Of a stretch of DNA of 64,000 nt, positions 25,669-37,067 are shown piece after piece; the stretch's first letter is position 1, and every line of letters starts with the position of its first letter. The stretch covers positions 1-64,000 of the forward strand of contig NW_026015200.1 of assembly GCF_020379485.1 (NCBI RefSeq), read 5' to 3'. A program made the translations under genes and the position numbers. Origin of the DNA: Brassica napus. Lineage: Eukaryota; Streptophyta; Magnoliopsida; Brassicales; Brassicaceae. The notes beneath the pieces are model-generated. The model was not told the origin of the DNA. It saw only the letters and a program-made list of their open reading frames with translations, and made no database searches.

Positions 25669-25758
25669 CTATCGTCGTCTCTCTCAAATGAGCTGTCTCT
25701 CTCTCTCTCTCTATTCTCATTCATCGTTTTCTCTCTCATCTAACACATGAGAAGAGCC

Positions 25759-25765
25759 TATAAAA
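25759..25765 (+). promoter_or_regulatory. TATA box of CYP707A1
   Basis: TATAAAA lies in the context gcctataaaacccc, 234 bp upstream of the ATG and just after a (TC)n tract (25694-25711). This implies a 5' leader of about 200 nt. Confidence 0.6.
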
Positions 25766-25992
25766 CCCCTTCACATCTCCCACTTGGTTTGCATCACAAT
25801 ACATCTTCCCATTACACAAAAAACAAAAATATAACAAAATATCTTTTTTTTTCTGTTTTGTTTTAAATAGTTTGAAGTCACAAGTTCTTTGTTGTTCAGC
25901 TGTTTCCCCCTTCCCACTATCATCATACGAAGTGGGGTTTCGCTGGACAAATAAACGAAAACTTTTAATTTTCTTTTTCTTTATAAAGAAAA

Positions 25993-28021
25993 ATGGATTT
26001 CTCCGCCTTGCTTCTTACTCTCCTCACCGGAATTATCTTCCTCTACTTCCTCCGGTGCGTAATCTCTCAGCGCCGCCGTGGATCCCCGAAACTCCCACTC
26101 CCGCCGGGAACAATGGGTTGGCCTTACGTCGGCGAGACTTTCCAGCTATACTCTCAAGACCCTAACGTCTTTTTCGCATCAAAACAGAAAAGGTCGGTGC
26201 TTTCGAAATAATTGCTATATAATAATTGCCAAAAACAGAGGATCTCGTGTTGAATAAAGCTTTGGTCTTTTTTTTGACAGGTATGGATCGGTGTTTAAGA
26301 CACATGTATTGGGATGTCCGTGTGTGATGATCTCGAGCCCTGAAGCTGCCAAGTTCGTGCTGGTGACCAAGTCTCATCTATTTAAACCGACTTTCCCGGC
26401 GAGTAAAGAGAGGATGTTAGGGAAACAAGCCATCTTCTTCCACCAAGGTGATTACCACTCTAAACTCAGGAAGCTCGTCCTCCGTGCTTTCATGCCTGAA
26501 GCGATCAGAGACATGGTTCCCGACATCGAATCAATCGCTCAGGACTCCCTCCGAAACTGGGATGGAACAATGATCAATACTTATCAAGAAATGAAAACAG
26601 TAAGACGAATACTTCCTCTGTTTCGTCGCTCAAAACAGAGCATCTCTGTTTTTTTCTTTCTATATACTCTGTTTTTTTTTTGAAACTGTTGTTTTTCTTT
26701 CGTCAGTACACATTCAACGTCGCGCTGCTCTCGATCTTCGGAAAAGACGAGGTTCTATACAGAGAAGATCTGAAACGATGCTACTACATTCTCGAGAAAG
26801 GCTACAACTCGATGCCTGTAAACCTCCCTGGAACGCTCTTCCACAAAGCCATGAAGGCACGCAAGGAGCTCTCGCAGATCCTCGCTAGGATCTTATCGGA
26901 GAGAAGAGAGAACAGATCCTCACACAACGATCTTCTCGGTTCTTTCATGGGAGACAAAGAAGAGCTGAGCGACGAACAGATCGCCGATAACATCATCGGA
27001 GTCATCTTCGCGGCTAGAGACACGACGGCTAGTGTGATGACGTGGATCCTCAAGTACTTAGCTGAGAATCCTAAAGTTCTAGAAGCCGTTACTGTAAGTT
27101 CTTTTACTGACACGTGTTTGTCGTTTTCTGGTAATAAAAGTGGTAGTTTTGTAATTTTAATGTGTTCTTGATAGTTTTTTTTTTTTTTTTTTTGGTGTTT
27201 AACAGGAAGAGCAGACGGCAATAAGGAAAGACAAAGGAGAAGGAGAGTCTCTAACTTGGGGTGATACAAAGAAGATGCCAATAACTTCAAGAGTCATTCA
27301 AGAAACATTAAGAGTTGCTTCAATCCTATCTTTCACTTTCAGAGAGGCTGTAGAAGATGTGGAGTATGAAGGTATTACATAAAATTTTCATGAATCCCAA
27401 ACCTTACTCTTTGAACTTATCAAATTTATTCTAAAAACGTTTTTTTTTTGTTTTTTGGTTTTTGTTATACAGGATATTTGATACCTAAAGGATGGAAAGT
27501 TCTGCCGCTTTTCAGAAACATTCACCATAGTGCTGATATCTTTTCAAATCCTGGGAAGTTTGATCCATCAAGATTTGAGGTAATTTATTTATCTTCTAGA
27601 AAATATCTTTTTTTTTTTCGTTTTGGAGATTGACTTGTATTGATATTATTTATTTGGTACGTAGGTGGCTCCAAAACCGAATACTTTCATGCCATTTGGA
27701 AATGGAACCCACTCGTGTCCTGGAAATGAACTAGCCAAGCTTGAGATGTCTATCATGATACATCATCTAACCACCCAGTACAGGTGTGTGTACTATTTTT
27801 ACTTATTTTTTTTCTTTTTTGAAAAAGGGCATCTATTTTTACTTATTTACCTTTTCATTTACTTTAAAAGTGTTTTATTTCTCTATGCTGATAAGGAGTA
27901 CTTTCGTAATTGCAGATGGTCGATAGTTGGAGCCTGTGATGGGATTCAGTATGGACCCTTTGCGCTTCCCCAAAACGGACTGCCCATTATGCTGACCCGG
28001 AAGTCGGAAATCGATATGTAG
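25993..28021 (+). CDS. CYP707A1: abscisic acid 8'-hydroxylase (cytochrome P450 CYP707A1)
   Basis: This ER-anchored P450 hydroxylates ABA at C-8', the committed step of ABA breakdown, which leads to phaseic acid. It matters for seed germination and for recovery from stress. Seven exons join in frame with GT-AG introns: 25993-26192, 26281-26599, 26707-27093, 27206-27371, 27473-27579, 27665-27783 and 27916-28021. They give 467 codons plus stop, the length of Arabidopsis CYP707A1. Visible parts are an N-terminal membrane helix (LLLTLLTGIIFLYFL), the proline hinge KLPLPPGTMGWPYVGE, the I-helix FAARDTTAS, the K-helix ETLR, and the haem loop PFGNGTHSCPG with its cysteine ligand. The start is the first ATG after the TATA box. 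It resembles CYP707A1 more than A3 from memory (for example MISSPEAAKFVLVTKSHLF); a tree would settle this. A Stowaway MITE lies upstream and no gene is close downstream. Nothing suggests damage. Confidence 0.95.
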
Positions 28022-29112
28022 AGTTGCGTGATTGTCCCTTAGCAATTCTTTAGAGGGAGACTATAGAAGAAAAACAATAATTGATTTTTCTTGCTAAAGA
28101 AAAATAGGGATAAATGGAAAGAAAAAAATCAAGATTTTGGTAGGTAAAAAATCTCAAAATTGGAAAAACAGGAGAAGCACCAATTGTAAAAAAAAAAAAT
28201 GCAATTTTTCTTATTTATTTTTTTAGTTTAAGATGGGGAAAAGTTGGTCATTGAGTCTTCAAATTCAGGGAAAACATTATATGAATATCTTAATTGTATT
28301 TCATTCACCCCAAAAAATATCATGAATATATTTAAACTGATTCGTCCCGGACTGGGACTTCCCAAGTTTTTTAATTTCGTTTTATAGTATACATATAGGT
28401 ATATGTGTGTGTACGTGTTAGTGAATTACTGAATTGAATGCCTGGATATATCCCAAAATCAATATTTTACAGTTTGTTGATCTTTTCGTGCATTAACACC
28501 ACAATAATCGTTTCTTTGAAAATGACAGAAAATAACTTGTACTACAAAAATTGGATGAAATTAACAAAGCAGTCATATATCAAACATAACATGCGTTTTT
28601 CTGCTCTCGTATTAGGCACTGGAGATCGTGTGGTCTTTTCTGTCCTTATACGGCCTTGACGTTGTAGCGCGAATTTTACTTCAGGCGATTGGGTCTCCTT
28701 ATGCGGCCTGTCTCGTATCCGCTATTTTCCTTGTGTGCTTCAGAGATAATTAAGATTGAAAGACTAGTAAGTTCATCGGTAACTAGCTACGCTGGAAGCT
28801 ACGTGAAGAGACCCGACAACTGAGAAAACGAGGCGAATTTCTTCTCCTCACGGTCTTCGTCAAAGGTCGAGAACGGTGATCGATACTCAACGATGTAAGA
28901 ATCTATTTAGTGGAACGCGCCGGGATATGGATTGAGCGAGACTAGATAGGAGATTTCAGATTTGAGTAATTTGGTTCGAGCCAGTCTTGTAATCGAAATT
29001 ATTATTCCCACTCTCGGGTTGATGTTATAAAATTTAAATTAAATAAAAAAAAACATGCTTTTTGTTATGACCCAAAATATTATAAGCTATACATATGGCT
29101 CCGCCCCGGAAT
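28022..29112. other. 3' flank of CYP707A1 and intergenic DNA
   Basis: The first ~350 bp should include the 3'-UTR. The stretch 28600-29000 is GC-richer and transcript-like but has no readable product on either strand. Confidence 0.35.
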
Positions 29113-29129
29113 CACTACAAGAAAACACA

Positions 29130-29560
29130 AATTTAACGACGGCCAAAATCGTCGTTATTTCCTCGGAAAAGAAGACTTACGAGAAAATGGCGATGAAAGG
29201 CGTTTCGTCGTTATATGATTGTCGTAAGAGAAGATTCGTCGCCATTTCCTCGTTAATTAGCGAGGTTATATTTTCCTCGTAAAGAAGAATTAAGTTTTCG
29301 TCGTAAAGACCACGTGGGGTTTCCACGTAACGCGGTCGTTGTGGTTCCTCGTAAGAAACTCGTAAATGATTCGTCGTAAAATACCCGCAAAAACCTCTAA
29401 ATAAATTCGTCATAATAACAACGAAAGGAACACGAAAACAATTCGTCGTAATAGAATCGTAACTAAATCCACGTAAAATCCTCGTTAATTTTCCTCGATA
29501 TTTCGTCGTTAATTTTCCTCGTTAATACATCGGGAATTAGCGACGCAATTACTTTGTTTT
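29130..29560. repeat. left subterminal repeats of the CACTA element
   Basis: There are dozens of short copies, in both orientations, of words such as cgtcgtaa, cctcgtaa, ttcctcgt and acgacg. In En/Spm the subterminal repeats bind the TNPA-type protein, so these are the likely binding sites here. Confidence 0.75.
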
Positions 29561-29720
29561 CTTTACTGAATTTATAAATAAAAATTATATTTATTTAATT
29601 TATTAATAAAATTTTAATTGAAATTAAATCGAATAGAAAATTTTTTTTGGCCGAATTAAAATGAAATTATATAATATATAAATAAGTTTTGAATTTTAAA
29701 ATACAATAACAAAAAAAAAA

Positions 29721-30407
29721 CTAATGCTGCATTGCCGCGTCGTAGAATTCCTCGCTCCTTCTCGAGAGATCTTCCTCGTTGACTTGCACGGATGTCTCGC
29801 CTGGAATGGGGTTTTGTTGTCTCATGGTCCTGAACATGGCCTCCCATTCCGGATTTGTGGCCGCTATGACGTCCAAGAAGTTCTCGAGACCAGTCATACG
29901 AGCTGTGAACGACGATTTTGTCGAGGCCAACTCGTTTTGTGTCGACGACAGCTGATGTTGTGTCGTCTCCAACACGTCGCGCAGCTGAGAGACTTCATCA
30001 TCCCGTCTCTGGCCATAAGAGGAAGTCGCTCTCGGAACATCGTTGACGGAACCAATCCCCAACACACGTCCCTTTTTCTTGGGAGCGACCTTAAAAAACA
30101 ATAAAATATATATTAAAATTTAAATTTTAAAGTAAAATGGAATTAATAAAAAATTTATATAAAATTTACCTCCTCGTAAATTCTATCCACTTCTATTGTG
30201 GATAAGACGACGGGTGATCCGTCGGCGGACTCCTGCGCCAGCTGGGTCTCACGCTCGTCAATACGAGCTGCCACATCATTGTAGATCTTCTCAGACTTCT
30301 CATCTACAAATGCGCCCGCCTTGTTCTTGTGGGTCCGATCGAAAAGTTCCATAAGAGTCGGTAAACGTCCCAACTCCTTGGCCTAAAAATAGTTAAGAAA
30401 GTTTTTT

Positions 30408-30438
<31 letters not shown>

Positions 30439-31645
30439 TCAAAAAGTTAAATATTTAAATTACGTACCATTTCCAAACGGACGCGGGCGTGTGGCTTTTG
30501 GCCCGTACTATGTTGCATCGCCCTGTGGCCGTGCTCATCTACCGAGTTACGGGAGGCGGAGCAAGACTGGGCGACTCTCATGGCATCAGGATCCCTCCAG
30601 TAACGGATGAGGCCATCCCACACGTCCGTGGTGATGGTTGTGGGTTTGCCCCGCTCATAGCCCTTCACGATCCAGTCACCCTTCCAGTTGGAGACCGTGT
30701 CCAACAAACGTTTCTTCGCCTTGTCGATAAACTCTTTCCGCACCTTCTCAGTGACCCCCATGGACCAATTAAATTTTTGCTGCAAAAAAAAAAATATTAA
30801 TAATTAGTTTAGAAAAATAAAATTTAAAAAAATATAAATCAGGAATAAATTGTAAAAACTTACAGCGTAAATCTTGAACCACGTCCTTCTGATGTAGATC
30901 GGAGTGGATTTCCAGTTGGGATGTGCCATGGAGAAGTAACCTTTAATCGTCTCGGTTACTTCTGTTGCAAGGCAGTTATCAACCCCAAACCTGGAAAAAA
31001 AAACAAATTCAAAGTTTTAAATATTTATTAAAGTCACAAATGAATTTTAAAAAATAAATGTAACATACATACCAAAGTGTTCCTTCAGGTCGGTCGGGGT
31101 CTATGATCGGTAAGCCTTCTCTGCCTGGCAAACCGAGAATGTCCTCAACAGTGTACTGAGAGTAAGGACAACTCGCTGGCACCATCAAATCAGCATGAAC
31201 CTGATGGGCGGGCATCTGAGGAGGCACATGAGGAGCTGGCATCGGAGGAGGAGCTACCGGAGGAGGCACATGAGGAACTGATGGCGATGCCGTAGAAGAA
31301 GGCGAGACTCTCTGAGAAGATTGAGTCTCGGGGACGGTCTCCTGCTGACCCGAAGAACCGGGAGCTGAAGAAGAACCGGGAAGTGAAGGCGGGTCTAACC
31401 GACTACCCGGTGGACCGAACATCTGCGAGTAGTGAGCACTACGCTGGTGTCTACGAATAGTCTGCAAAATTTAAATTTCTAAATTAAAGTCAAGAGTAAA
31501 TAAAAAATTATGAACAGTATTAACTACGTAATTAATAAAATGAGGAAACCTAAATTTTGTAAACTAATTTCGTAAACTAAATTCCCTAAACTAACCACCT
31601 AATCTAAATTCCCTAAACTACTTAGAGAGGAAAGAGAGTTACCAT
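29721..31645 (-). CDS. CACTA TNP1-like protein (Transposase_24, Ptta/En/Spm family)
   Basis: This is the second gene of the CACTA element; such proteins are thought to bind subterminal repeats and assist excision. Six minus-strand exons join in frame with GT-AG introns: 31643-31645 (the ATG alone), 31073-31461, 30864-30990, 30468-30779, 30170-30382 and 29721-30089. They give 470 aa. The N-terminal third is Pro/Ser-rich ([12 protein letters not shown]). The middle carries the family core: [37 protein letters not shown], then [17 protein letters not shown]. The C-terminus is predicted coiled coil ([20 protein letters not shown]). The start is unusual because the intron begins immediately after the ATG; other initiation choices are possible. 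All phases fit, with no stop or frameshift. Confidence 0.8.
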
Positions 31646-31739
31646 GTTGAGAGGAAATGGAGAGGCTGTAGAGAGGAATTAGAGAGGAAATGAAGAGGGC
31701 TGCGGTTTCGCCTATATATAGGATTAGTGTTCGTCGAAA

Positions 31740-32000
31740 ATTCGTCGCAAAATAACGAGGAAAGACAGAGGCCCGTCTTTCGTTTTGTCGCAAGGCCCAA
31801 GCAAATTAACGAGGATATACAGAGGCCCGTCTTTTTTTAACGTCGTTCTTGCGATGATTTTTGTTTTATCATCGATTTTACGTGGGCCCGTCTTTCGTTT
31901 CGTCGCAAGGCCCAAGCAAATTAACGAGGATATACAGAGGCCCGTGTTTTATTTAACGTCGTTCTTGCGACGATTTTTGTTTTTATCATCGATTTTACGT
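31740..32000. repeat. direct repeat inside the CACTA element, upstream of the TNP1-like gene
   Basis: A roughly 110-bp unit occurs twice: 'tcgtttcgtcgcaaggcccaagcaaattaacgaggatatacagaggcccgt..' with '..aacgtcgttcttgcgacgattt', near 31780 and 31890. A third partial unit lies at about 31735. It uses the same cgtcg/acgagg words as the element's ends. Confidence 0.7.
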
Positions 32001-32780
32001 GCAAATAGCGAGGCTTTTTTTGCTAACCCCTAAAATCTTAAACCCCAAACCTCAAACCCTATCTTTCTTATCTCCAAACCTCAAACCCTATCTTTCTTAT
32101 ATTTCTTATCTAATACTTCATATATTTCTAACCCTTTAACTTCAATATATATATTTTTTTGAATTTGAAAGGTTTAATACGTTGGAAAACAATTTTACAA
32201 ATTTTGAATTTGACGTATCACACAACAAATCAAACACACGCTACAAATCATATATGAAAGGTTTAAAAACAAAAAAAAAAGAGAAGAAGATATTTGAATA
32301 CAAATGATGTAGATTTATGTGGGCTACACTTACGTATCTCGTCATATGTGTTTCCAATATCTTTCTTCTCTTTTTTTTTTAAGTTTATATAAAATTGAAA
32401 ATTAATTTTTTTTTAGTTTATATGAAGTAGGATGGGGAGTTTTAGGGTTTGCACATTTGGGGTTTAGGGATTTGGGTTTCATTTTAGTTTAGGGTTTATA
32501 TTTACCGACGAATTAACGACGAAAAGTAAAATAAAAAAGCTAACCTCGCTCATTCCACGTAAGTTAACGAGGCTCTTACGACGTTTTGGTCTTACGTGGA
32601 ATAAGCGAGGTCCGCTTTTTTAATTATAAATCGTCGCTTAGTCCACGTAAGTTACGAGGCTCTTACGACGTTTACTGTTACCGTGGAATATGCGAGGTAA
32701 TGTATTATTAATCGTCGTAAAATTCCCGTGAGATAACGTGGAAAGTACGACGACTGTCTCTAAACCCCTAAAACGAAACC
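32000..32780. repeat. CACTA intergenic region with a second subterminal-like array and a hairpin
   Basis: Positions 32505-32755 repeat 'ccacgtaagtta.cgaggctcttacgacgtttt' and 'cgtggaata.gcgaggt', again in the vocabulary of the terminal arrays. At 32268-32382 an inverted repeat (aagagaagaagatatt / aatatctttcttctctt) forms a stem. Two near-identical 'aaccccaaacctcaaaccctatctttcttat' units lie at 32040-32100. There is no coding signal. Confidence 0.6.
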
Positions 32781-32990
32781 CCAAATCCCAAACCACATCT
32801 TCTTTATCTTCTACTTCATATATCAAACACTTCTATCCTTTAACCTCAAGCAATTCATTCTAATCCAAACCGAAAATTATAAAAACACAATTCCTTTACT
32901 TATAATTAATGTCGATATCTTATTTATAAATAAACTCCCATTATCTTTAATTATATATAATAAATCAAACTCATACAAATATGAAATACA

Positions 32991-35900
32991 TTAATCGGAT
33001 TCATCGACATTCTCGTCATCACTTGAAACATCATCATTTACATGAAACTCGTCTTCAACAGCTTCCTCCGTGGGATCTTCGGTAAGATCTTCATACTCGT
33101 GATTATGCGGATCAATGAGAAGGATGTCATCAATTTCTTGTTCAGGTTCATGAACTTCATTTATTTGTTCTTCTTGCAATGGTGGTTCTTCTCCTACGAT
33201 GATTCGTCCTCGAGGTGTAACTTTGATCACGGCTAACCAATTTATACCCGACTCTCTCATCCGTGGGTATGGAAGGAAGCTAACTTGGTCTGCTTGTGAA
33301 GCTAAGATGAAGGGCTCGAATTTGTTGTACCTCCGGCCACCGTTGACATCTACTACACCGAATTTGTTCAACCGAACACCTCTATTGACGACGGGGTCGA
33401 ACCATTCACACTTGAAGAGGACGCATTTTAGCTTCAATATCCCTGGGAATTCGACTTCAATAATCTCCGTCAAGATTCCGTAGAAATCTGTTTCTCCTTT
33501 CACACAAATTCCATAGTTACTGGTTGCCCGCTGTTTACCATACTCATATGTGTGAAAAGTATAGCCTCGTGTGAAATACATCTGTGATGTGGTGACCTTT
33601 ACAAGTGGAGATTGAATTACTTCGTGTAACCACTTAGGATAATCTGCATCGTCGTCATAATCAACCTATTTAAAAATAAAAAGAACGTTGAAATACAAAT
33701 CATTCATGTATGAAAATTTTAAAAGTATTTGATTAATACCTGATTCTTCAACCACTTAACAAAGTGTTGATCTTTTCTTTTGTCTACGTCACTTGTGGAT
33801 ATACCAGGAAATGTTTCTTTGACTTGTGAAACAAACATGCTGTAAATTCACATTTTACATGAATTAATCTCTCTCAATTATATAATGTATACTCAATTTA
33901 AGTTACCTTTCAAAATAACGCATCAATGGATCCTCGCAATTGAGTAGAATATAGGTGTGTGCACTATGAGCGTCTTCTTCACTCGACCACCAAACCTGTT
34001 TTGATTTCCCACCAAGTCGTCCAATCTGGCTAAAGATTTCTGGAACACCAACAACTGCATATGTGGGCGCAACGCCACCATCATCATATCTTCTTGGAGC
34101 TCTTCTTCGGGTACGTACTTTTGACGCAAAGTAGTACGATGTGAAGTGAGAAACTTCTTCTGTCAAACTTCCAGCAATTATAGAACCTTCAACTTTGGCG
34201 AGGTTCTTTGCTTTTCCCTTCAAATATTTCATGGCTCGCTCGTACTGATACATCCATCCGTAATGTACCGGTCCACGAAGCAATGCCTCATATGGGAGGT
34301 GGATAGCTAGATGCTCCATCACGTCAAAAAAGCCTGGAGGAAATATCTTCTCCAAGTTGCACAATAAGATAGGAATGTTCTCCTGAAGCTGTTCTACGAC
34401 TTCTTCTTTAAGAGTGCGTGTGCTCAAATCCCTGAAAAATGCTCCAATGCCTATTCCAAAAACAATTAAACACATTGTTAGTCAAATACTATTATTGTAA
34501 ACTAAACCAATTTAATATTATTGTCCTATTGTAAACTACCTGCAAGTGCTTCATGTACGTTTGTTGGAAGTAGCTCCGCAAATGCAAATGGCAGAAGTCG
34601 TTGCATAAAGACATGACAATCATGACTCTTCATCCCGGAGAACTTTTGACCCTTTTCAACACATCTTGAAAGATTTGAAACATACCCATCAGGGAACTTC
34701 ACTTCTGATGCCACCCAATTGAACAAAACCGACTTTTTTTCTGAAGACAATCTAAAAATTGGAACGGGAACTTGGCCATTGCTTTTTATATGTAACTCAC
34801 TTCTTGAGCAAATATCCGGCAAGTCCAACCTCGATTTTATGTTGTCTTTTGTCTTCCCTGGGACATTCAATATTGTATTCATGATGTTCTCAAAGAAATT
34901 CTTCTCTATATGCATCACATCAAGGTTGTGGCGCAGAAGAAGATCCTTCCAATATGGTAACTCCCAAAATATACTCTTCTTGTGCCAGTTGTGATGAACA
35001 CCGTAAGAATCAGGCATATTACGAGGGACATGCCAATTACCACCCCAGCGAACTGTTTCGTTAGCTCCGTAGTAGTCGATTTGCGCTTCAATTTGTTCTC
35101 CAGTTAGATATGGAGGAGGAGTGTCTCTCACAACCTTTTTGTGCCTAAACAAATTCTTGTTTCTTCGGTACGGATGGCCAACTGGAAGAAATCGACGGTG
35201 ACAATCGAACCAACTTGTCTTTCTACCATTCTTCAGTTGAAATGCATCTGTCGTTCCATTACAATATGGACAAGCTAATCTCCCATGTGTAGTCCATCCA
35301 GACAACATCCCATAGGCAGGAAAGTCACTTATGGTCCACAAAAGCATAGCTCGCATCGTAAAATTCTTCTTCGTTGAGCAGTCATACGTCCTCACCCCTG
35401 TTGACCACAAATCCTTCAACTCTTTTATCAGTGGTTGTAGGAAAACATCAAGTGACCTTTTTGGATGCTTCGGACCGGGTATTAATATGGTCAAGAATAA
35501 AAACTCCTGTTGCATGCACATCTCCGGTGGCAGGTTGTATGGCGTAAGAAAGACAGGCCACAATGAATATTGTCTCCCTGACATTCCAAATGGACTAAAT
35601 CCATCTGTGCATAATCCGAGGTACACATTCCGGCTATTGCTAGCGAAATTCGGATGTACTTTGTTAAAATGTTTCCAGGCTCTTGCATCTGATGGATGAG
35701 TCATCTCACCATCCGTCTGAGTATGCTCGGCATGCCACCTCATCTTTCCAGCAGTCTGCTCCGATTGGTACAATCTTTTCAATCTATCTGTAATTGGTAG
35801 GTACCACATCCTTTGGTACGGTACCCTATTACGTCCCCTTCCTTGCGGCTTGAATCGTGGTTTCTTGCAGAATCGACATTCTTCCAACTTCTCATCATCT

Positions 35901-36652
35901 CCCCAGTAGATCATGCAGTTGTCGATGCAAACATCTATCATCTCCGAAGGCAACCCAAGACTATAAACCAGTTTCTGAATCTCATAATAAGAATCAGCAG
36001 ACTCATTGTCTTCCGGCAAATACTCTTTAAATAAATCTGCCCATTCGTTCATGCAACTTTCAGGTAGATTGTGATCAGTTTTAATATTCATCATTCTAGC
36101 AGCCAATGACAATTTAGAGAGACCTTCTCTACAACCACTGTAAAGTGGTTGATTTGCCGCATCTAACATTTCATAAAACTTTTTTGAATCTATGTTAGGT
36201 TCTTCATCTTCATCATCATGAGCTACGAATGCATCAGTTACCATATCATGAACCCTATCATAATCTACCATCGGCTGATCCTCCTGATGGTAACTATGTG
36301 CATTATGCAATTGATGATCAACCGGTTCTTCTTGAAAGTTGCTATTACTACTACTAGCTTCATTCTGATCATAACTATAACCTTCTCCATGTTGAAACCA
36401 GATATAATAATTTGGCGTGAAACCTCTATTTACTAAATGCTTCCAAACATTTTCACGATTTGCCAACTTTGAATTGTTACATTTCCTACAAGGACAGAAT
36501 ATTTTACCGCTTTCTTGGGCGAGCGGTGTAGAATCTGCTTGATGCATAAAACGCTCCAACCCAGCAAGATATTCTTTCGTCACTCTCCCGTTAGCATCTC
36601 TATGCATATACATCCACCTCCGCAACTCGAAAATATTTCCCAAGCCCGACAT
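32991..36652 (-). CDS. CACTA TNP2-like transposase (Transposase_21 + DUF4218 + DUF4216)
   Basis: This is the catalytic transposase of the element. Four minus-strand exons join in frame with GT-AG introns: 34540-36652, 33907-34450, 33740-33839 and 32991-33665, giving 1143 aa. Order of domains: an N-terminal Transposon-associated zinc-binding-like stretch (WMYMHRD, then FCPCRKCNN) at about residues 10-70; the Transposase_21 core (LYQSEQTAGKMRWHAEH, DGFSPFGMSGRQYSLWPV, LSGWTTHGRLACPYC, HNLDVMHIEKNFFENI) at roughly 270-650; DUF4218 (MEHLAIHLPYEALLRGPVHY) near 750; and DUF4216 (GETDFYGILTEIIEVEF, CVLFKCEWFDP) near 950-1010. The C-terminus is strongly acidic. The start is the ATG at 36652, with a GTG-Lys-Lys extension just upstream ignored. 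No stops or frameshifts were found, which is unusual for genomic CACTA copies. Confidence 0.88.
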
Positions 36653-36739
36653 TTTTTTCACGTTTTTTTTCTTGTTGGTGTGCTTAAAATTATGTTCAAA
36701 CCTCCATATATATAGAAAATTTTCGAATCTGGTAGTTGA

Positions 36740-37047
36740 ATTTTGCTAGGAATTTACGACGAAAAATTAGGTTGGTGGCAAAAAAAACGTGTTAAGTTGG
36801 TGGATTTCTCGTTCTTTCCTCGTAAGTTATTTCCTCGTAAAAATCATGCTAAAATTACGACGAATTTGCGACGAAACACATTTTTCTCGGAAAAACCACG
36901 TCAACTTACGACGATTCTACGAGGAAAAGCTTTACTCGGTATTTTACAAGGCCATTACGAGGAAACTTTATTTCCTCGCAATTTCATCGTTAAGTCATCG
37001 TAATTTCACGAGGAATAGTTTTCCTCGTTAAATTTCCTTGCTAAAAC
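36740..37047. repeat. right subterminal repeats of the CACTA element
   Basis: This is a dense array of tacgacgaa, cctcgtaa, acgaggaaa and ttcctcg words in both orientations, mirroring 29130-29560. It lies immediately upstream of the transposase gene, so it also serves as its promoter region. Confidence 0.75.
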
Positions 37048-37067
37048 TGTGTTTTCTTGTAGTGAAT

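Larger units (their letters stand above)
29113..37064 (-). mobile_element. complete CACTA (En/Spm) DNA transposon, 7952 bp
   Basis: The left terminus CACTACAAGAAAACACA (29113-29129) is matched exactly by its reverse complement at 37048-37064. Outside them AAT is present on both sides (29110-29112 and 37065-37067), the 3-bp duplication expected for CACTA elements. Both internal genes are on the minus strand and can be spliced without a stop: a TNP2-like transposase (32991-36652) and a TNP1-like/Transposase_24 protein (29721-31645). Subterminal regions are packed with short CGTCG/CCTCGT words. Identical termini, the intact duplication and open genes together suggest a potentially autonomous, fairly young copy. 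Confidence 0.92.

Noticed and set aside
33042..33483. Plus-strand ORFs opposite the TNP2-like transposase
   Set aside because: Antisense shadows of exon 4; the minus-strand frame carries the DUF4216 motifs and consistent splicing.
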